Position numbers and translations under genes: made by a program | Shown: in pieces, positions 27,469-36,462 of the stretch | Position numbering within the stretch: position 1 is the first letter of the stretch | Layout of the letters: each line of letters opens with the position of its first letter | The notes under the pieces: generated by a model | Told to the model about the DNA's origin: nothing | Databases searched by the model: none | What the model saw: only the letters and a program-made list of their open reading frames with translations | From: Candidatus Micropelagos thuwalensis | Lineage (GTDB): Bacteria; Pseudomonadota; Alphaproteobacteria; RS24 | Assembly (NCBI RefSeq): GCF_000469155.1 | Contig: NZ_AWXE01000004.1 | Span: 496,001 to 560,000, forward strand | DNA: 64,000 nt | Direction of reading: 5' to 3'

Positions 27469-29118
27469 ATGGACAATTCCACCCGCTGGCGTGAAGCCAA
27501 AGAGCGCGCAAGTCATCTACAAAAATATAAAGGCAGTTCAGTGTGGTGCGATGAAACCATCGGGCAAATGGCAAAACGACTAGCGGAAGAAAACCCCGGC
27601 ACCTCTGTTTTTCCCAATATTGACGGCGACTGGTCATATAAACGCATTTATGAAGATGCACTTGCTCTTGCCCGTGGCCTTAATAAAGCAGGCGTTAAAC
27701 CGGATGATGTGATCAGCTTTCAGACACCCAACTGGCCTGAGGCGGCAATCATTAATGTCGCTGCCGCGCTTGGTGGATTCGTTATCAGTCCGATTGTGAT
27801 TATTTACCGGCATGCGGAAGTCCGCCACATGTTGCAAGACAGCCGTTCTAAAGTGATGTTTATTTGTGAAAGCTTCAATAAATATGACTTCGCGGGCATG
27901 ATGGAAGATATTCGTTCAGAATGTCCTGATCTGCTCCATGTATCCCATGTGCGCTCCGATAAACCCGGAAATCTGCAGGAGATGATTGAGGCTGGTCGTG
28001 ACCTCGATACAGTTCTGCAAACCCCAGACCCTGATGATGTTAAATTACTGCTGTATACCTCAGGCACAACAGGCCGACCAAAAGCGGTTTTACACAGCCA
28101 TAATACTCTAGCACGGGCTTCATTTTGTGCACGCGATCACTGGGGCATGAAACCCGGTGCACATATTTTAATGCCATCCCCCGTTTCACATGTTAGCGGC
28201 TATGCCAATGGGCTGGAGCTCCCTTTTCTATGTGACACACGAACTGTGCTCATGGAAAGCTGGAACGCTGAAAAAGCAGTCGAGCTCATCGAAACTTTTG
28301 GTGTTGCCGGCACAGTTGCCGCCACGCCTTTCCTGCAAGAATTATCCCGTCTCTCGGAGGAAAAGGGTACCAATTTGCCCAGTCTGAAATATTTTGCCTG
28401 TGGCGGGGCAGCGGTGCCGTCAGAGATTGTTTATTCTGCCAATCGTCAATTCGCTGAAACTTGCTGTTTTAGGGTGTTTGGCAGTTCCGAAGCCCCGCTG
28501 GTGACACTCGGCTATCAGGGTGAAGCCAATGCAGATCTTGCCGCAACAACCGATGGCGAAGCAGTGGATTATGAAATTCGGATTGTTGACGATAATGGGA
28601 ACGCTATCGCGCCTAACGCAGATGGGGAAGTAACGGATGGCGAGATTGAAGTCAGAGGTCCAGCTATGATGATTGGCTACGCTGATGCTGGTGATACGGC
28701 AGGTGCAATCACACCGGATGGGTTTTTTAAAACCGGCGATATCGGCTTTATTAATAGTAAAGGCGCACTCTGTATTTCAGGGCGTAAGAAAGATCTCATT
28801 ATTCGCGGCGGAGAGAATATCAGCGCCAAAGAAATTGAGGATGTATTACATCTCAGTGCCGCCGTGCAGGAAGCTGCCGTCGTATCTATGCCTCACGAGA
28901 GACTAGGTGAAGGTGTTTGCGCCTTTGTGATTTTGACAGACACTGCACCAGATGATTCCGATGACGTTATAGAAAAATTGCTGGAACAGATGGCCGAGTC
29001 CGGCCTTGCCAAACAAAAGCGTCCTGAGAAATTCATCTTTGTTGATGACTTCCCAAGGACAGCTTCCGGCAAAATCAGAAAAGATATGCTCAGAGAAAAG
29101 GCTAAAGCGAATGATTAG
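27469..29118 (+). CDS. Acyl-CoA synthetase (cyclohexanecarboxylate-CoA ligase-like)
   Basis: A 549-residue AMP-forming ligase with phosphate loop YTSGTTGRPKA (about 196-206), FGSSEAP, FKTGDIG, ISGRKKDLIIRGGENI and the C-terminal Lys in TASGKIRKDML. Its N-terminal pattern (Q-A-K-LAEENP, WSYKRIYEDALALARGL) resembles cyclohexanecarboxylate- or fatty-acid CoA ligases. The ATG follows AGGG by eight bases. It is divergent from the twin-Rieske operon, so the two are probably controlled together. The 3' end overlaps the convergent SDR by four bases. Confidence 0.92.
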   Translation: MDNSTRWREAKERASHLQKYKGSSVWCDETIGQMAKRLAEENPGTSVFPNIDGDWSYKRIYEDALALARGLNKAGVKPDDVISFQTPNWPEAAIINVAAALGGFVISPIVIIYRHAEVRHMLQDSRSKVMFICESFNKYDFAGMMEDIRSECPDLLHVSHVRSDKPGNLQEMIEAGRDLDTVLQTPDPDDVKLLLYTSGTTGRPKAVLHSHNTLARASFCARDHWGMKPGAHILMPSPVSHVSGYANGLELPFLCDTRTVLMESWNAEKAVELIETFGVAGTVAATPFLQELSRLSEEKGTNLPSLKYFACGGAAVPSEIVYSANRQFAETCCFRVFGSSEAPLVTLGYQGEANADLAATTDGEAVDYEIRIVDDNGNAIAPNADGEVTDGEIEVRGPAMMIGYADAGDTAGAITPDGFFKTGDIGFINSKGALCISGRKKDLIIRGGENISAKEIEDVLHLSAAVQEAAVVSMPHERLGEGVCAFVILTDTAPDDSDDVIEKLLEQMAESGLAKQKRPEKFIFVDDFPRTASGKIRKDMLREKAKAND

Positions 29119-29903
29119 GACTGCATATGTTTGGCGACGCTCTCTTGAATGTCCTTGCTCGTCGGGTTACCTCGCAAACATAGACCGCCATTAACCTGAA
29201 GGTTTTCACCGGTCATGTAACATTCATCACTCGACAGCCAGACAGCCGCGGCGGCAATATCTTCAGACGTATTAATACGCCCCAGCGGATACCCTTTATC
29301 AAAGGCTTCAAAAATACCCGGGGTTTCCTTGGCAGCCGCCGTCATGGGCGTGTCAGTGAGACCCGGTGAGATAGAATTGGCTCTTATGCCTTTTTCCCCA
29401 AATTCATGCGCGATACATCTGATCACATGATCGGTGCCGGCTTTCGTCCCCATATAGGCCGCATGGTCATTGAGCATAATTTTTGCCGTTGCAGAGCTAA
29501 TCTGGATAAGCGACCCACCTTTACCCATTACTTCTAGCATGGCCTGATAGAAGAAAAACGGCCCGATATATTGCAGTTTTGTCATTTTTTCGAGATCTTC
29601 TTCAGTATTTTCGAGGAAGGGTTTCAACAATCCCCAGCCGGTAGAATTAATGGCAATATCAACCTTACCCATTTTCTCAACAGCGCTTGCAGCGAGGGCA
29701 AAAACTTGCTCACGGTTGGTAATATCACACAGCGCGTAATGCCCGCCAATCTCGACTGAAATATCTTGAAGAATGTCTTCATTTCTACCAGCCACTAAAA
29801 CCTTGGCACCTTCAGCAACAAAGCGGCGCGCCATGACCTGACCCATATTATCCTTGCTGGCAGCGCCAAGTATAACGGCGCATTTTCCATCTAGTCTGCC
29901 CAT
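29115..29903 (-). CDS. SDR oxidoreductase with variant glycine motif
   Basis: A 262-residue SDR. I start at the ATG preceded by AGGAGGGG (MGRLDGK); an ATG ten codons upstream lacks a site. The nucleotide motif reads GAASKDNMGQ rather than TGxxxGxG, a spacing seen in a branch of SDRs related to enoyl-ACP reductases. The catalytic region has QISSATAK and YMGTK. It overlaps the end of the convergent ligase gene. Reduction of an enoyl or keto CoA ester is possible, but not shown. Confidence 0.87.
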   Translation of the reverse strand: MGRLDGKCAVILGAASKDNMGQVMARRFVAEGAKVLVAGRNEDILQDISVEIGGHYALCDITNREQVFALAASAVEKMGKVDIAINSTGWGLLKPFLENTEEDLEKMTKLQYIGPFFFYQAMLEVMGKGGSLIQISSATAKIMLNDHAAYMGTKAGTDHVIRCIAHEFGEKGIRANSISPGLTDTPMTAAAKETPGIFEAFDKGYPLGRINTSEDIAAAAVWLSSDECYMTGENLQVNGGLCLRGNPTSKDIQESVAKHMQS

Positions 29904-30048
29904 AATCCCCTCCTGAAAAACTTCATCTTTCATTTATATCATATCAATAGCATGGCGGTGTCGGCTGGCTATCAACAACTAGCGTGATTACTAGGTATAA
30001 AATTCATAGCAAGAGGTTAGCCTGTCCCAAACAAATACGGGGGTTAAC

Positions 30049-30807
30049 ATGGATCTTGGTCTTAAAGGAATGAAAGTTATTCTTACTGGCGGCAGCCGCG
30101 GTATCGGGCGTGCCGCGCTGGAAATTTTTGCAGCTGAGGGCTGTGATATCGGGTTCTTTTCCCGAAATGCAGAGCAAGTTGCCGAGACAGTCGAAAGCCT
30201 TTCAAAGCATGGTGGCAAAGTTATTGGCGAAACCTTTGACATGGATAATTTCGACGACTATCCGGCTTGGCTGACGAAGACCGCTGATGCATTAGGCGGA
30301 TGTGATATTTTCATTCCCAATGTCAGCGCATCAGGCGCGGGGGCTACCGACGACTGGGACAAATGTGTGCAATATGACCTCAAAGGTACTGCCATTGGCG
30401 CAGGGGCACTCGAACCATATCTGGAAAAATCCGATAATGGCTCTATTGTGGTGATGTCTAGCACTGCAGGCGCAGAAACATTCCTCGTGCCACAACCTTA
30501 TAATGCCATTAAGGGTGCTTTGATGACTTACACAAAACAGCTGTCACAGCATTTGGGGCCGAAGCATATTCGCGTAAATGCAGTCTCTCCTGGACCAATT
30601 AAATTCCCCGGCGGTAATTGGGAAACGATTGAAACAGCTATGCCGGAGCTTTATGACGCAACCGTCGGGCAAATGGCGCTTGGTCGCTTCGGTAGCCCCG
30701 AAGATGTTGCAAAAGCTGTCGTGTTTCTCGCCAGTCCGGCCTCATCCTATACAACCGGAACAAATATTGTCGTGGATGGCGGTTACACTAAAAGAGTACA
30801 ATTCTAG
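30049..30807 (+). CDS. SDR oxidoreductase, paralogue of the SDR at 5810
   Basis: A 252-residue SDR starting MDLGLKGMK after GGGGG. It has TGGSRGIG, SSTAGAET and YNAIK, with NVSA at the usual NNAG position. The GPIKFPGGNW segment and the GGYTKRVQF ending match the SDR at 5810, so both probably handle similar substrates. Here the Ser segment is normal (SST), unlike the Thr variant in the other copy. It stands alone on the plus strand between two minus-strand SDRs. Confidence 0.9.
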   Translation: MDLGLKGMKVILTGGSRGIGRAALEIFAAEGCDIGFFSRNAEQVAETVESLSKHGGKVIGETFDMDNFDDYPAWLTKTADALGGCDIFIPNVSASGAGATDDWDKCVQYDLKGTAIGAGALEPYLEKSDNGSIVVMSSTAGAETFLVPQPYNAIKGALMTYTKQLSQHLGPKHIRVNAVSPGPIKFPGGNWETIETAMPELYDATVGQMALGRFGSPEDVAKAVVFLASPASSYTTGTNIVVDGGYTKRVQF

Positions 30808-30814
30808 TCTGTAT

Positions 30815-31540
30815 TCAGGGTTGCACCATTGCACCACCATCGACATAGATGCCGTGACCACTCATAAAGCGCGCATCATCGCTCACCAAAAAGGCAATGA
30901 CATCGGCTATATCCTGCGGTTGGCCGAGTCTGCCGAGTGGCGCTTTTTCAGACCAGAAGGTTTTATATTCCGGCATATCGTTAAACGCCGGTGCGGTCAT
31001 CGGGGTTTCAATCGCGCCAGGCTGAACACAATTTACGGTAATGCCATACCCCCCCAATTCAGTTGCCAGCGCACGACTTAATCCGAGCAGGCCGTGTTTC
31101 GATGCGGTATATGCCGTGAGCCCAGGGCCTGCAAATTCAGACATGACCGACCCGATGGTGACAACCCGTCCGGCTTGAGACTCCTTCAATAATGACGTGG
31201 CATCGCGCACCAGTCGGAACACAGCTGTCAAATTCACAGCAAGATTATTGTCCCAGACCTCATCACTGGTTTCTTCAAGCGACAAAAACTTACTTATGCC
31301 AGCACAGGTAACAAGAATATCCAATTTCCCATATTTGTGCCGAACTGCATCAAGAATTTCTGTGTTTGCACCGTCGGCTGTGACATCAAGCAGAAGGTCA
31401 GCATCGCCTTTCCGGTCAACCCGCAAAACCTTCGCGCCGTCTGCTGCTAACCGCGCCGCCGTTTGCGCGCCAATGCCCGATGCACCACCGGTCACGACAG
31501 CAATGCGTCCATTCAACCTATCTGAAGTCTGTGCGCTCAA
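30815..31540 (-). CDS. SDR oxidoreductase
   Basis: A 241-residue SDR with TGGASGIG, a VDRK segment after the second strand, TCAG in place of NNAG, TIGSVMSEF and YTASK. The start is TTG with a good AGGAG site eight bases upstream. It is 45 bases downstream of an MDR reductase gene on the same strand, forming a two-gene operon, and converges with the SDR at 30049. Confidence 0.88.
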   Translation of the reverse strand: MSAQTSDRLNGRIAVVTGGASGIGAQTAARLAADGAKVLRVDRKGDADLLLDVTADGANTEILDAVRHKYGKLDILVTCAGISKFLSLEETSDEVWDNNLAVNLTAVFRLVRDATSLLKESQAGRVVTIGSVMSEFAGPGLTAYTASKHGLLGLSRALATELGGYGITVNCVQPGAIETPMTAPAFNDMPEYKTFWSEKAPLGRLGQPQDIADVIAFLVSDDARFMSGHGIYVDGGAMVQP

Positions 31541-31585
31541 AAATCTGCTCCTGCTGTATTTGGTCTTGCGCCTTAGTCAGGCCTG

Positions 31586-32599
31586 CTAGTCGGGGCTAAC
31601 GTCCAAAATAAGCTTGCCCGTATTTTGACCACTGAATAATTTCATGAAGACCTCATATGAATTTTCAATGCCGCTTTCTATATGCTCATCAAACTTCACC
31701 TTACCGTCTGCAATCCAGCTTGCGACTTCCGCACCACCTTCCGCAAATCGCGGGGCATAGTCCCTGATAAGAAACCCTTTAACGGTTGTCTGTTTGACAA
31801 TGGTCTGCCACAAATTACGCGCACCTTTTGGTTCAGTATTATATTCACTGATAAGCCCACATAAAATAACACGCGAATATTCGTTCAGATTCATCAATCC
31901 AGCATCGAGAATATCACCCCCGACATTTTCAAAAATAATATCCACGCCATCCGGGGCGGCTTCGCCAATCTCTTTTGTTAGTGTATCGACATCCTTGCCG
32001 CGGTAATCCACCGCCGCGTCAAAACCATAATCCTCAATGAGGCGACGGCATTTTTCAGCCCCGCCCGCAATGCCTACAGCGCGGCAGCCTTTAATTTTTG
32101 CAATCTGCCCGACCATGGAGCCAACAGCGCCCGCCGCGCCAGACACCAGAACTGTTTCACCCTCTTTGGGTTGCCCTGCATCCTGCAAACCGAAATAAGC
32201 TGTCAGACCAACCGCACCCAGGGCAGAAAGAAAAATGCTGGGCGAGGGAACAATATCGACATCAATCGGCGACGTAAAACCGCCAGGGAGAACCAACGAA
32301 TATTCCTCTACTTTGTTAAGCCCAAGCACCCATTGCCCTTCGGTAAATTCCGGATTCTTTGACTTATAAACCCTGCCTACAGTTGTGGCGCGGACGGCAT
32401 CATCCAATTCAACCGGTGGCATGTATGACGGGGCATCATCTAGCCAGCCCCGCATTGCGGGGTCTATGGAAATAAAATGATTGCGGACAACAAACGCCCC
32501 TTCCTCAGGCTCGGGAATAGGGGTTTCCAGCAACTCAAAATCATCCAGTTTTGGTTCCCCAATAGGGCGTTTTTTGAGAATAAATCTTCGGTTCGTCAT
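31586..32599 (-). CDS. Zinc-independent MDR oxidoreductase (2-alkenal/enone reductase-like)
   Basis: A 337-residue medium-chain reductase of the prostaglandin/leukotriene B4 reductase-like group. I start at the ATG encoding MTNRRFILKKRPIGEP, preceded by GAGGAG; an upstream in-frame ATG lacks a site. Motifs: RPIGEP, ISIDPAMRGWL, VSGAAGAVGSMVGQIAK (NADPH loop) and a bulky conserved NVGG region. No structural-zinc cysteines are seen. Members reduce C=C bonds of enones with NADPH. The window has four such genes; this one is followed by an SDR. Confidence 0.92.
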   Translation of the reverse strand: MTNRRFILKKRPIGEPKLDDFELLETPIPEPEEGAFVVRNHFISIDPAMRGWLDDAPSYMPPVELDDAVRATTVGRVYKSKNPEFTEGQWVLGLNKVEEYSLVLPGGFTSPIDVDIVPSPSIFLSALGAVGLTAYFGLQDAGQPKEGETVLVSGAAGAVGSMVGQIAKIKGCRAVGIAGGAEKCRRLIEDYGFDAAVDYRGKDVDTLTKEIGEAAPDGVDIIFENVGGDILDAGLMNLNEYSRVILCGLISEYNTEPKGARNLWQTIVKQTTVKGFLIRDYAPRFAEGGAEVASWIADGKVKFDEHIESGIENSYEVFMKLFSGQNTGKLILDVSPD

Positions 32600-32741
32600 C
32601 TCTGTGTCTCCTCGTATCAGTCGCCATAATCGCATAGACCACCCTTGTCGCAACTAACAATTAACAGAGTATGCCATTCCAAATTGGCAGTTATGCTATG
32701 GTTATGAAAATAAAGAAAACGACGTTACAGGTATTTCAATT

Positions 32742-33734
32742 ATGACACGGTGTTGGCAAATAACGGCCCATCCAAGGGGTCGACCTCTGGAGAATAGCGA
32801 CTTCGAATTAGTTGAAATAGGCCAACCCCAGCCCGGCGCAGGTGAGGCTTTGCTTAAAACGCTCTGGCTTGGTTTTGATCCCGCCCAAAAGGGTTGGATG
32901 GAGAATGTCGCGGATTACGTCGCACCCATGCAAATCGGCGATATTATGCGCGGCACAGGTATTGGCGAGGTTATTGAAAGCAATAATCCCGATATGCCGG
33001 TTGGCAGCCTATGGTCAGGTATGACCGGTTGGACGGAACATTTTGTTACTGACGGGAAGGGATTCGATGCTGTCGAGAGCGAGTTGGAGCCAACCGCCAG
33101 TCTTTCTGTTTTGGGTCTAACAGGCATGACCGCTTGGTGTGGCCTGTTCAAGATTGGCAAGCCTATCGCAGGAGATACAATTGTAGTTTCCGGCGCCGCA
33201 GGCGCAACCGGTTCGATTGTTGGACAACTAGCAAAATTAATGCAGTGCCGTGTGATAGGCATTGCCGGTGGCGCAGAAAAATGTGCTTGGCTTCAGGAAG
33301 AAGCAGGTTTCGACGCAGCCATTGATTATAAAAACGAAAATGTCAAAGAGCGCTTGCGCGAACTTGCACCGAAAGGCGCGAATATTGTCTACGACAATGT
33401 GGGCGGAAAGATTTTAGACGATATGCTGGCAAATATTGCCACCCATGCGCGCATCGTTGTGTGTGGCGGGATTAGCCGTTATGAGACGGGCGACATGCCC
33501 GCCGGACCACAGAATTATTTTAATTTAATCTTCCGACGTGCCACCATGGCGGGGTTTATTGTTCTTGACTATATAAGCGAGTTTCCGACTATCCGGAAAC
33601 GCATGGTGCAACTGATTAAAGACGGTAAATTAACATGGCAGGAAGATTGCCAATCTGGGTTTGAAGCAGCACCAGAAACACTTAACCGCCTTTATAAGGG
33701 ATTAAATAAAGGGAAACAGATTTTAAAAATCTGA
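32742..33734 (+). CDS. Zinc-independent MDR oxidoreductase
   Basis: A 330-residue member of the same NADP-dependent enone-reductase-like group. It has GFDPAQKGWM near residue 50, VSGAAGATGSIVGQLAK and the conserved NVGGKILDDML region. AGG lies ten bases before the ATG. It is divergent from the MDR at 31586 and followed 30 bases later by an SDR, so the locus has two mirror-image MDR/SDR pairs. Probably reduces unsaturated intermediates. Confidence 0.92.
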   Translation: MTRCWQITAHPRGRPLENSDFELVEIGQPQPGAGEALLKTLWLGFDPAQKGWMENVADYVAPMQIGDIMRGTGIGEVIESNNPDMPVGSLWSGMTGWTEHFVTDGKGFDAVESELEPTASLSVLGLTGMTAWCGLFKIGKPIAGDTIVVSGAAGATGSIVGQLAKLMQCRVIGIAGGAEKCAWLQEEAGFDAAIDYKNENVKERLRELAPKGANIVYDNVGGKILDDMLANIATHARIVVCGGISRYETGDMPAGPQNYFNLIFRRATMAGFIVLDYISEFPTIRKRMVQLIKDGKLTWQEDCQSGFEAAPETLNRLYKGLNKGKQILKI

Positions 33735-33764
33735 TTTAAATTTTTGGGATAAAGGGAGATGATG

Positions 33765-34529
33765 ATGAACCAACTTGAAAATAAAGTAGCCTTGATTACC
33801 GGTGGCGCATCCCGCCCTGGATTGGGGAGTGCCATAGCAGACAAATTTGCAGCAGAAGGTGCTTTTGTGTTTCTGACAGATATTGATGAAAGTGGATGTG
33901 ACGCCTCGCTTGATGTGATTAAGAATAATGGCGGGCAAGGCGCAGCGCTTAAACACAACGTTACAGACGAAAAAGACTGGGACAATGTTTTCGCAGCCAT
34001 CAAGGAACAAAAAGGCCAACTCGATATTCTGGTTAATAATGCCGGCATCTCACAACTTGGCACGATTGATTCAGCGACTTCAGAAGAATATTTGCGTGTC
34101 ATGGACACCAATATGCACAGCGTATTCTACGGCACCAAAAGAGCTGTCGCGATGATGCGTGAAACCGGTAATGGCGGGAATATTATCAATATTTCTTCAA
34201 TCTCAGGCATAGTCGGCATCCCTGGCAATGTGGCTTATAGTGCCGCCAAAGCTGGGGTAAGGCTTATGACAAAAACTGTTGCCATGGAAACCGCAAAAGA
34301 AAATATACGTGTGAACTCCATTCACCCCGGACTGATTGACACAAATTTGCTTGCCGGCGCAAAACAGGAAAATGCTGAAAACTGGGATATGTTTGTCCAA
34401 GCTATTCCAATGGGTCGATTGGGCGAGCCGGAAGATGTCGCAAATTGCGCATTGTTTCTTGCGAGTGATCAGGGAAAATATATTACCGGCGCAGAGCTTA
34501 TCGTGGATGGTGGCGTTACAGCAATGTAA
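33765..34529 (+). CDS. SDR oxidoreductase
   Basis: A 254-residue SDR with an extended glycine motif TGGASRPGLG, NNAG, NISSISGIV and YSAAK. Three consecutive ATG codons follow the AAGGGAG site; the third (33765) has the best spacing and is used here. It is co-transcribed with the upstream MDR. Ending GAELIVDGGVTAM is typical of 3-oxoacyl/steroid-type dehydrogenases. Substrate unknown. Confidence 0.9.
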   Translation: MNQLENKVALITGGASRPGLGSAIADKFAAEGAFVFLTDIDESGCDASLDVIKNNGGQGAALKHNVTDEKDWDNVFAAIKEQKGQLDILVNNAGISQLGTIDSATSEEYLRVMDTNMHSVFYGTKRAVAMMRETGNGGNIINISSISGIVGIPGNVAYSAAKAGVRLMTKTVAMETAKENIRVNSIHPGLIDTNLLAGAKQENAENWDMFVQAIPMGRLGEPEDVANCALFLASDQGKYITGAELIVDGGVTAM

Positions 34530-34558
34530 GCCTTTATGGGCGTGACTATGGTTAAGCT

Positions 34559-35566
34559 TTAAAAAAGTTTAACCAGTGTCTTGCCGATATTACCGCCGGT
34601 GAACAGCTTCGTATAAGCAGCCAGCATATTATCCAATCCATCCGTCACATCGAATGGCATGTTTAGCTTGCCGGCAAGATATTGTTCCTTCAGCGCCTCG
34701 GTCAGCCGTGGGCCTTGATCTGCAAAATCCGGGGAGAAGAAGCCTTTGACCGTCAATCGCTTCATCAAAATCTGATCAAATCTGGCAGGGTGTGTCGGCT
34801 GACCAGAATATTCAGCGATCAAGCCGCTAATCGCAATCCGTCCATAATTCGCCATATTCGGGAAAACCGCATCCAGTTGTGGCCCACCGACATTATCGAA
34901 ATAAACATCAATACCGCCTTCAATCTGGGCAAGACGCTCCTCCACATTTTCAGATTTATAGTCAATGGCAGTAATGCCGAATTCTTTTTCCAGAAAAGCA
35001 CATTTATTTGCACCGCCTGCCGTGCCGTAAACATGACACCCAAGATTTTTGGCAATCTGGCATGCCACCATGCCAGCAGCCCCGCCGGCAGCAGATACAA
35101 GCACATTTTCACCCGCTTTGGCTTCGCCGGTTTCCATAATGCCCCACATGCCAGTCCAGCCCGTAAAGCCAAGGACACCCAAATGCTGACGAATATCATC
35201 GATGGATTTATCCAGTTTCATAAGCCCAGAAAGTTCCGCCGTTACCACAGAATAATCAGCCCATTGTCCAAAGCCACGCACTAAATCGCCTTCCACAAAG
35301 TTTGGATCAGACGAAGCAATCACTTCCCCAACGCCCAGCCCCACCATAGGTATGTTCAAATCAAGCGGCGGCTGGTAGCCGTCTTCACGCCCGGTAATCC
35401 ACATACGCGTTCCGGCATCGAGAGAAAGATATTGGTTTTTGACAATAACTTGCCCATCCACAGGGGCGACGAGTGGTGTTTCCTCCAGCGTAAAGGCCTC
35501 ATCATAGGCATTGCCTTCAGGTCGCTTGATGAATTTCCAGAAGCGATTGGTGAGATTTTCAACCAC
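34559..35566 (-). CDS. Zinc-independent MDR oxidoreductase (third copy)
   Basis: A 335-residue member of the MDR enone-reductase group with LSLDAGTRMW, VSAAGGAAGMVACQIAK, NVGGPQLDAVFPN and GLDNMLAAYTKLFTGGNIGKT at the end. The start is GTG with GGAG seven bases upstream. It is preceded on the same strand by an ABM-fold gene (36-base gap). The NADPH loop and missing zinc ligands support a double-bond reductase. Confidence 0.92.
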   Translation of the reverse strand: MVENLTNRFWKFIKRPEGNAYDEAFTLEETPLVAPVDGQVIVKNQYLSLDAGTRMWITGREDGYQPPLDLNIPMVGLGVGEVIASSDPNFVEGDLVRGFGQWADYSVVTAELSGLMKLDKSIDDIRQHLGVLGFTGWTGMWGIMETGEAKAGENVLVSAAGGAAGMVACQIAKNLGCHVYGTAGGANKCAFLEKEFGITAIDYKSENVEERLAQIEGGIDVYFDNVGGPQLDAVFPNMANYGRIAISGLIAEYSGQPTHPARFDQILMKRLTVKGFFSPDFADQGPRLTEALKEQYLAGKLNMPFDVTDGLDNMLAAYTKLFTGGNIGKTLVKLF

Positions 35567-35602
35567 GGCTTATCTCCAGTTTAAAGTTCCAGATATTGAG
35601 TT

Positions 35603-35911
35603 TTACTCAGACCCGGGGAGCGGACGTTCGCCGGAAATATCAAAAACTTTCACAGTCGTATCCTGCATATGTGGAAAGAATTTTTCGAAAAATGCCATAA
35701 TCCATGGTTGCCCGAAATGCACGAGCAATGCGTCATCATCACGCCATTTCTCTAAGACATTCACCAGCCCTTTATCCGCATCCTCTACCAGCAAGGAGTA
35801 ATGCAAACATCCATCTTCGGCGCGCACCTTATCTACCATAGCGGCAACCTCGGCTTTAAAATCATCAATGATTTCAGGATTCATTGTCATCGTTCCAGCT
35901 ACAAAAATCAT
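35603..35911 (-). CDS. ABM-fold protein (putative quinol monooxygenase)
   Basis: A 102-residue protein. I start at MIFVAGTMTMNPE because GAGGGG lies about nine bases before it, although two upstream in-frame ATGs exist. The pattern RAEDGCLHYSLLVED, VLEKWRDDDALLVHF and a C-terminal VFDISGERPL strand is typical of YgiN-like putative quinol monooxygenases. It is the first gene of the ABM/MDR operon and the third ABM protein in the window. Confidence 0.82.
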   Translation of the reverse strand: MIFVAGTMTMNPEIIDDFKAEVAAMVDKVRAEDGCLHYSLLVEDADKGLVNVLEKWRDDDALLVHFGQPWIMAFFEKFFPHMQDTTVKVFDISGERPLPGSE

Positions 35912-36017
35912 ATCAGTCCCCTCAAATGCCATGACCTGTTGTTTTCGCAATTTCGTAAATTCATAAAAGACCCTGACCAGACTGCATACCACTAGCTTTT
36001 TGGGGAGTATTTATCTG

Positions 36018-36038
36018 CATGCTAATTTTCCATGCTAA
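36018..36038 (+). promoter_or_regulatory. Direct repeat upstream of NTF2-like gene
   Basis: CATGCTAA occurs twice (36018-36025 and 36031-36038), the copies starting 13 bases apart, just before the ribosome site of the gene at 36064. A binding site is possible but unproven. Confidence 0.25.
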
Positions 36039-36063
36039 ATGAAACAAATGTGAGGGAGAGAAA

Positions 36064-36462
36064 ATGTCCGACAAGCCTGATTTAGTCAATTTGGTAAACA
36101 TCTTTTTTCAATATGCCCGCGAAGGAAACTTCGTCGAACTTGAAGCCATGATGACAGATGATATCGAAATTATCGAGTCCGAAAGCCTTCCGTTTGCAGG
36201 AAGATATACAGGCAAAAAAGCCCTGCAAAACCTCTACACTAAAATCATGCCCATGCTTCGGATTTCTGAAGTGCGTCAATTCAATCTAATGCTTGGCGAA
36301 AGCTCGGTTTGCTGCGAGGTAGAACTTATTCCCGAAGGCTCAGACGAAGTCATTGAACTCATGGAAATGTATGTCTTCCGAGGCGATAAGCTGTGCATGA
36401 TTAAACCATTCTACTATAATCATGACCAGGTTCATGCCGTAGCTAAGGCCAACGCCTCCTAG
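36064..36462 (+). CDS. SnoaL/NTF2-like protein
   Basis: A 132-residue protein with the SnoaL-like pattern: helix DLVNLVNIFFQYAREGNFVEL, MMTDDIEIIESESLPFAGRYTGK, and later strands ending MYVFRGDKLCMIKPFY. GGGAGAG precedes the ATG. It converges on the E2 gene with a four-base overlap at the stops. It is the second of three NTF2-like proteins here and could be a small isomerase or hydrolase. Function unknown. Confidence 0.8.
   Translation: MSDKPDLVNLVNIFFQYAREGNFVELEAMMTDDIEIIESESLPFAGRYTGKKALQNLYTKIMPMLRISEVRQFNLMLGESSVCCEVELIPEGSDEVIELMEMYVFRGDKLCMIKPFYYNHDQVHAVAKANAS

Noticed and set aside
30578-31081. 167-codon plus-strand open frame
   Set aside because: It is out of frame in the 3' half of the SDR at 30049 and then antisense to the convergent SDR; both true frames carry catalytic motifs.
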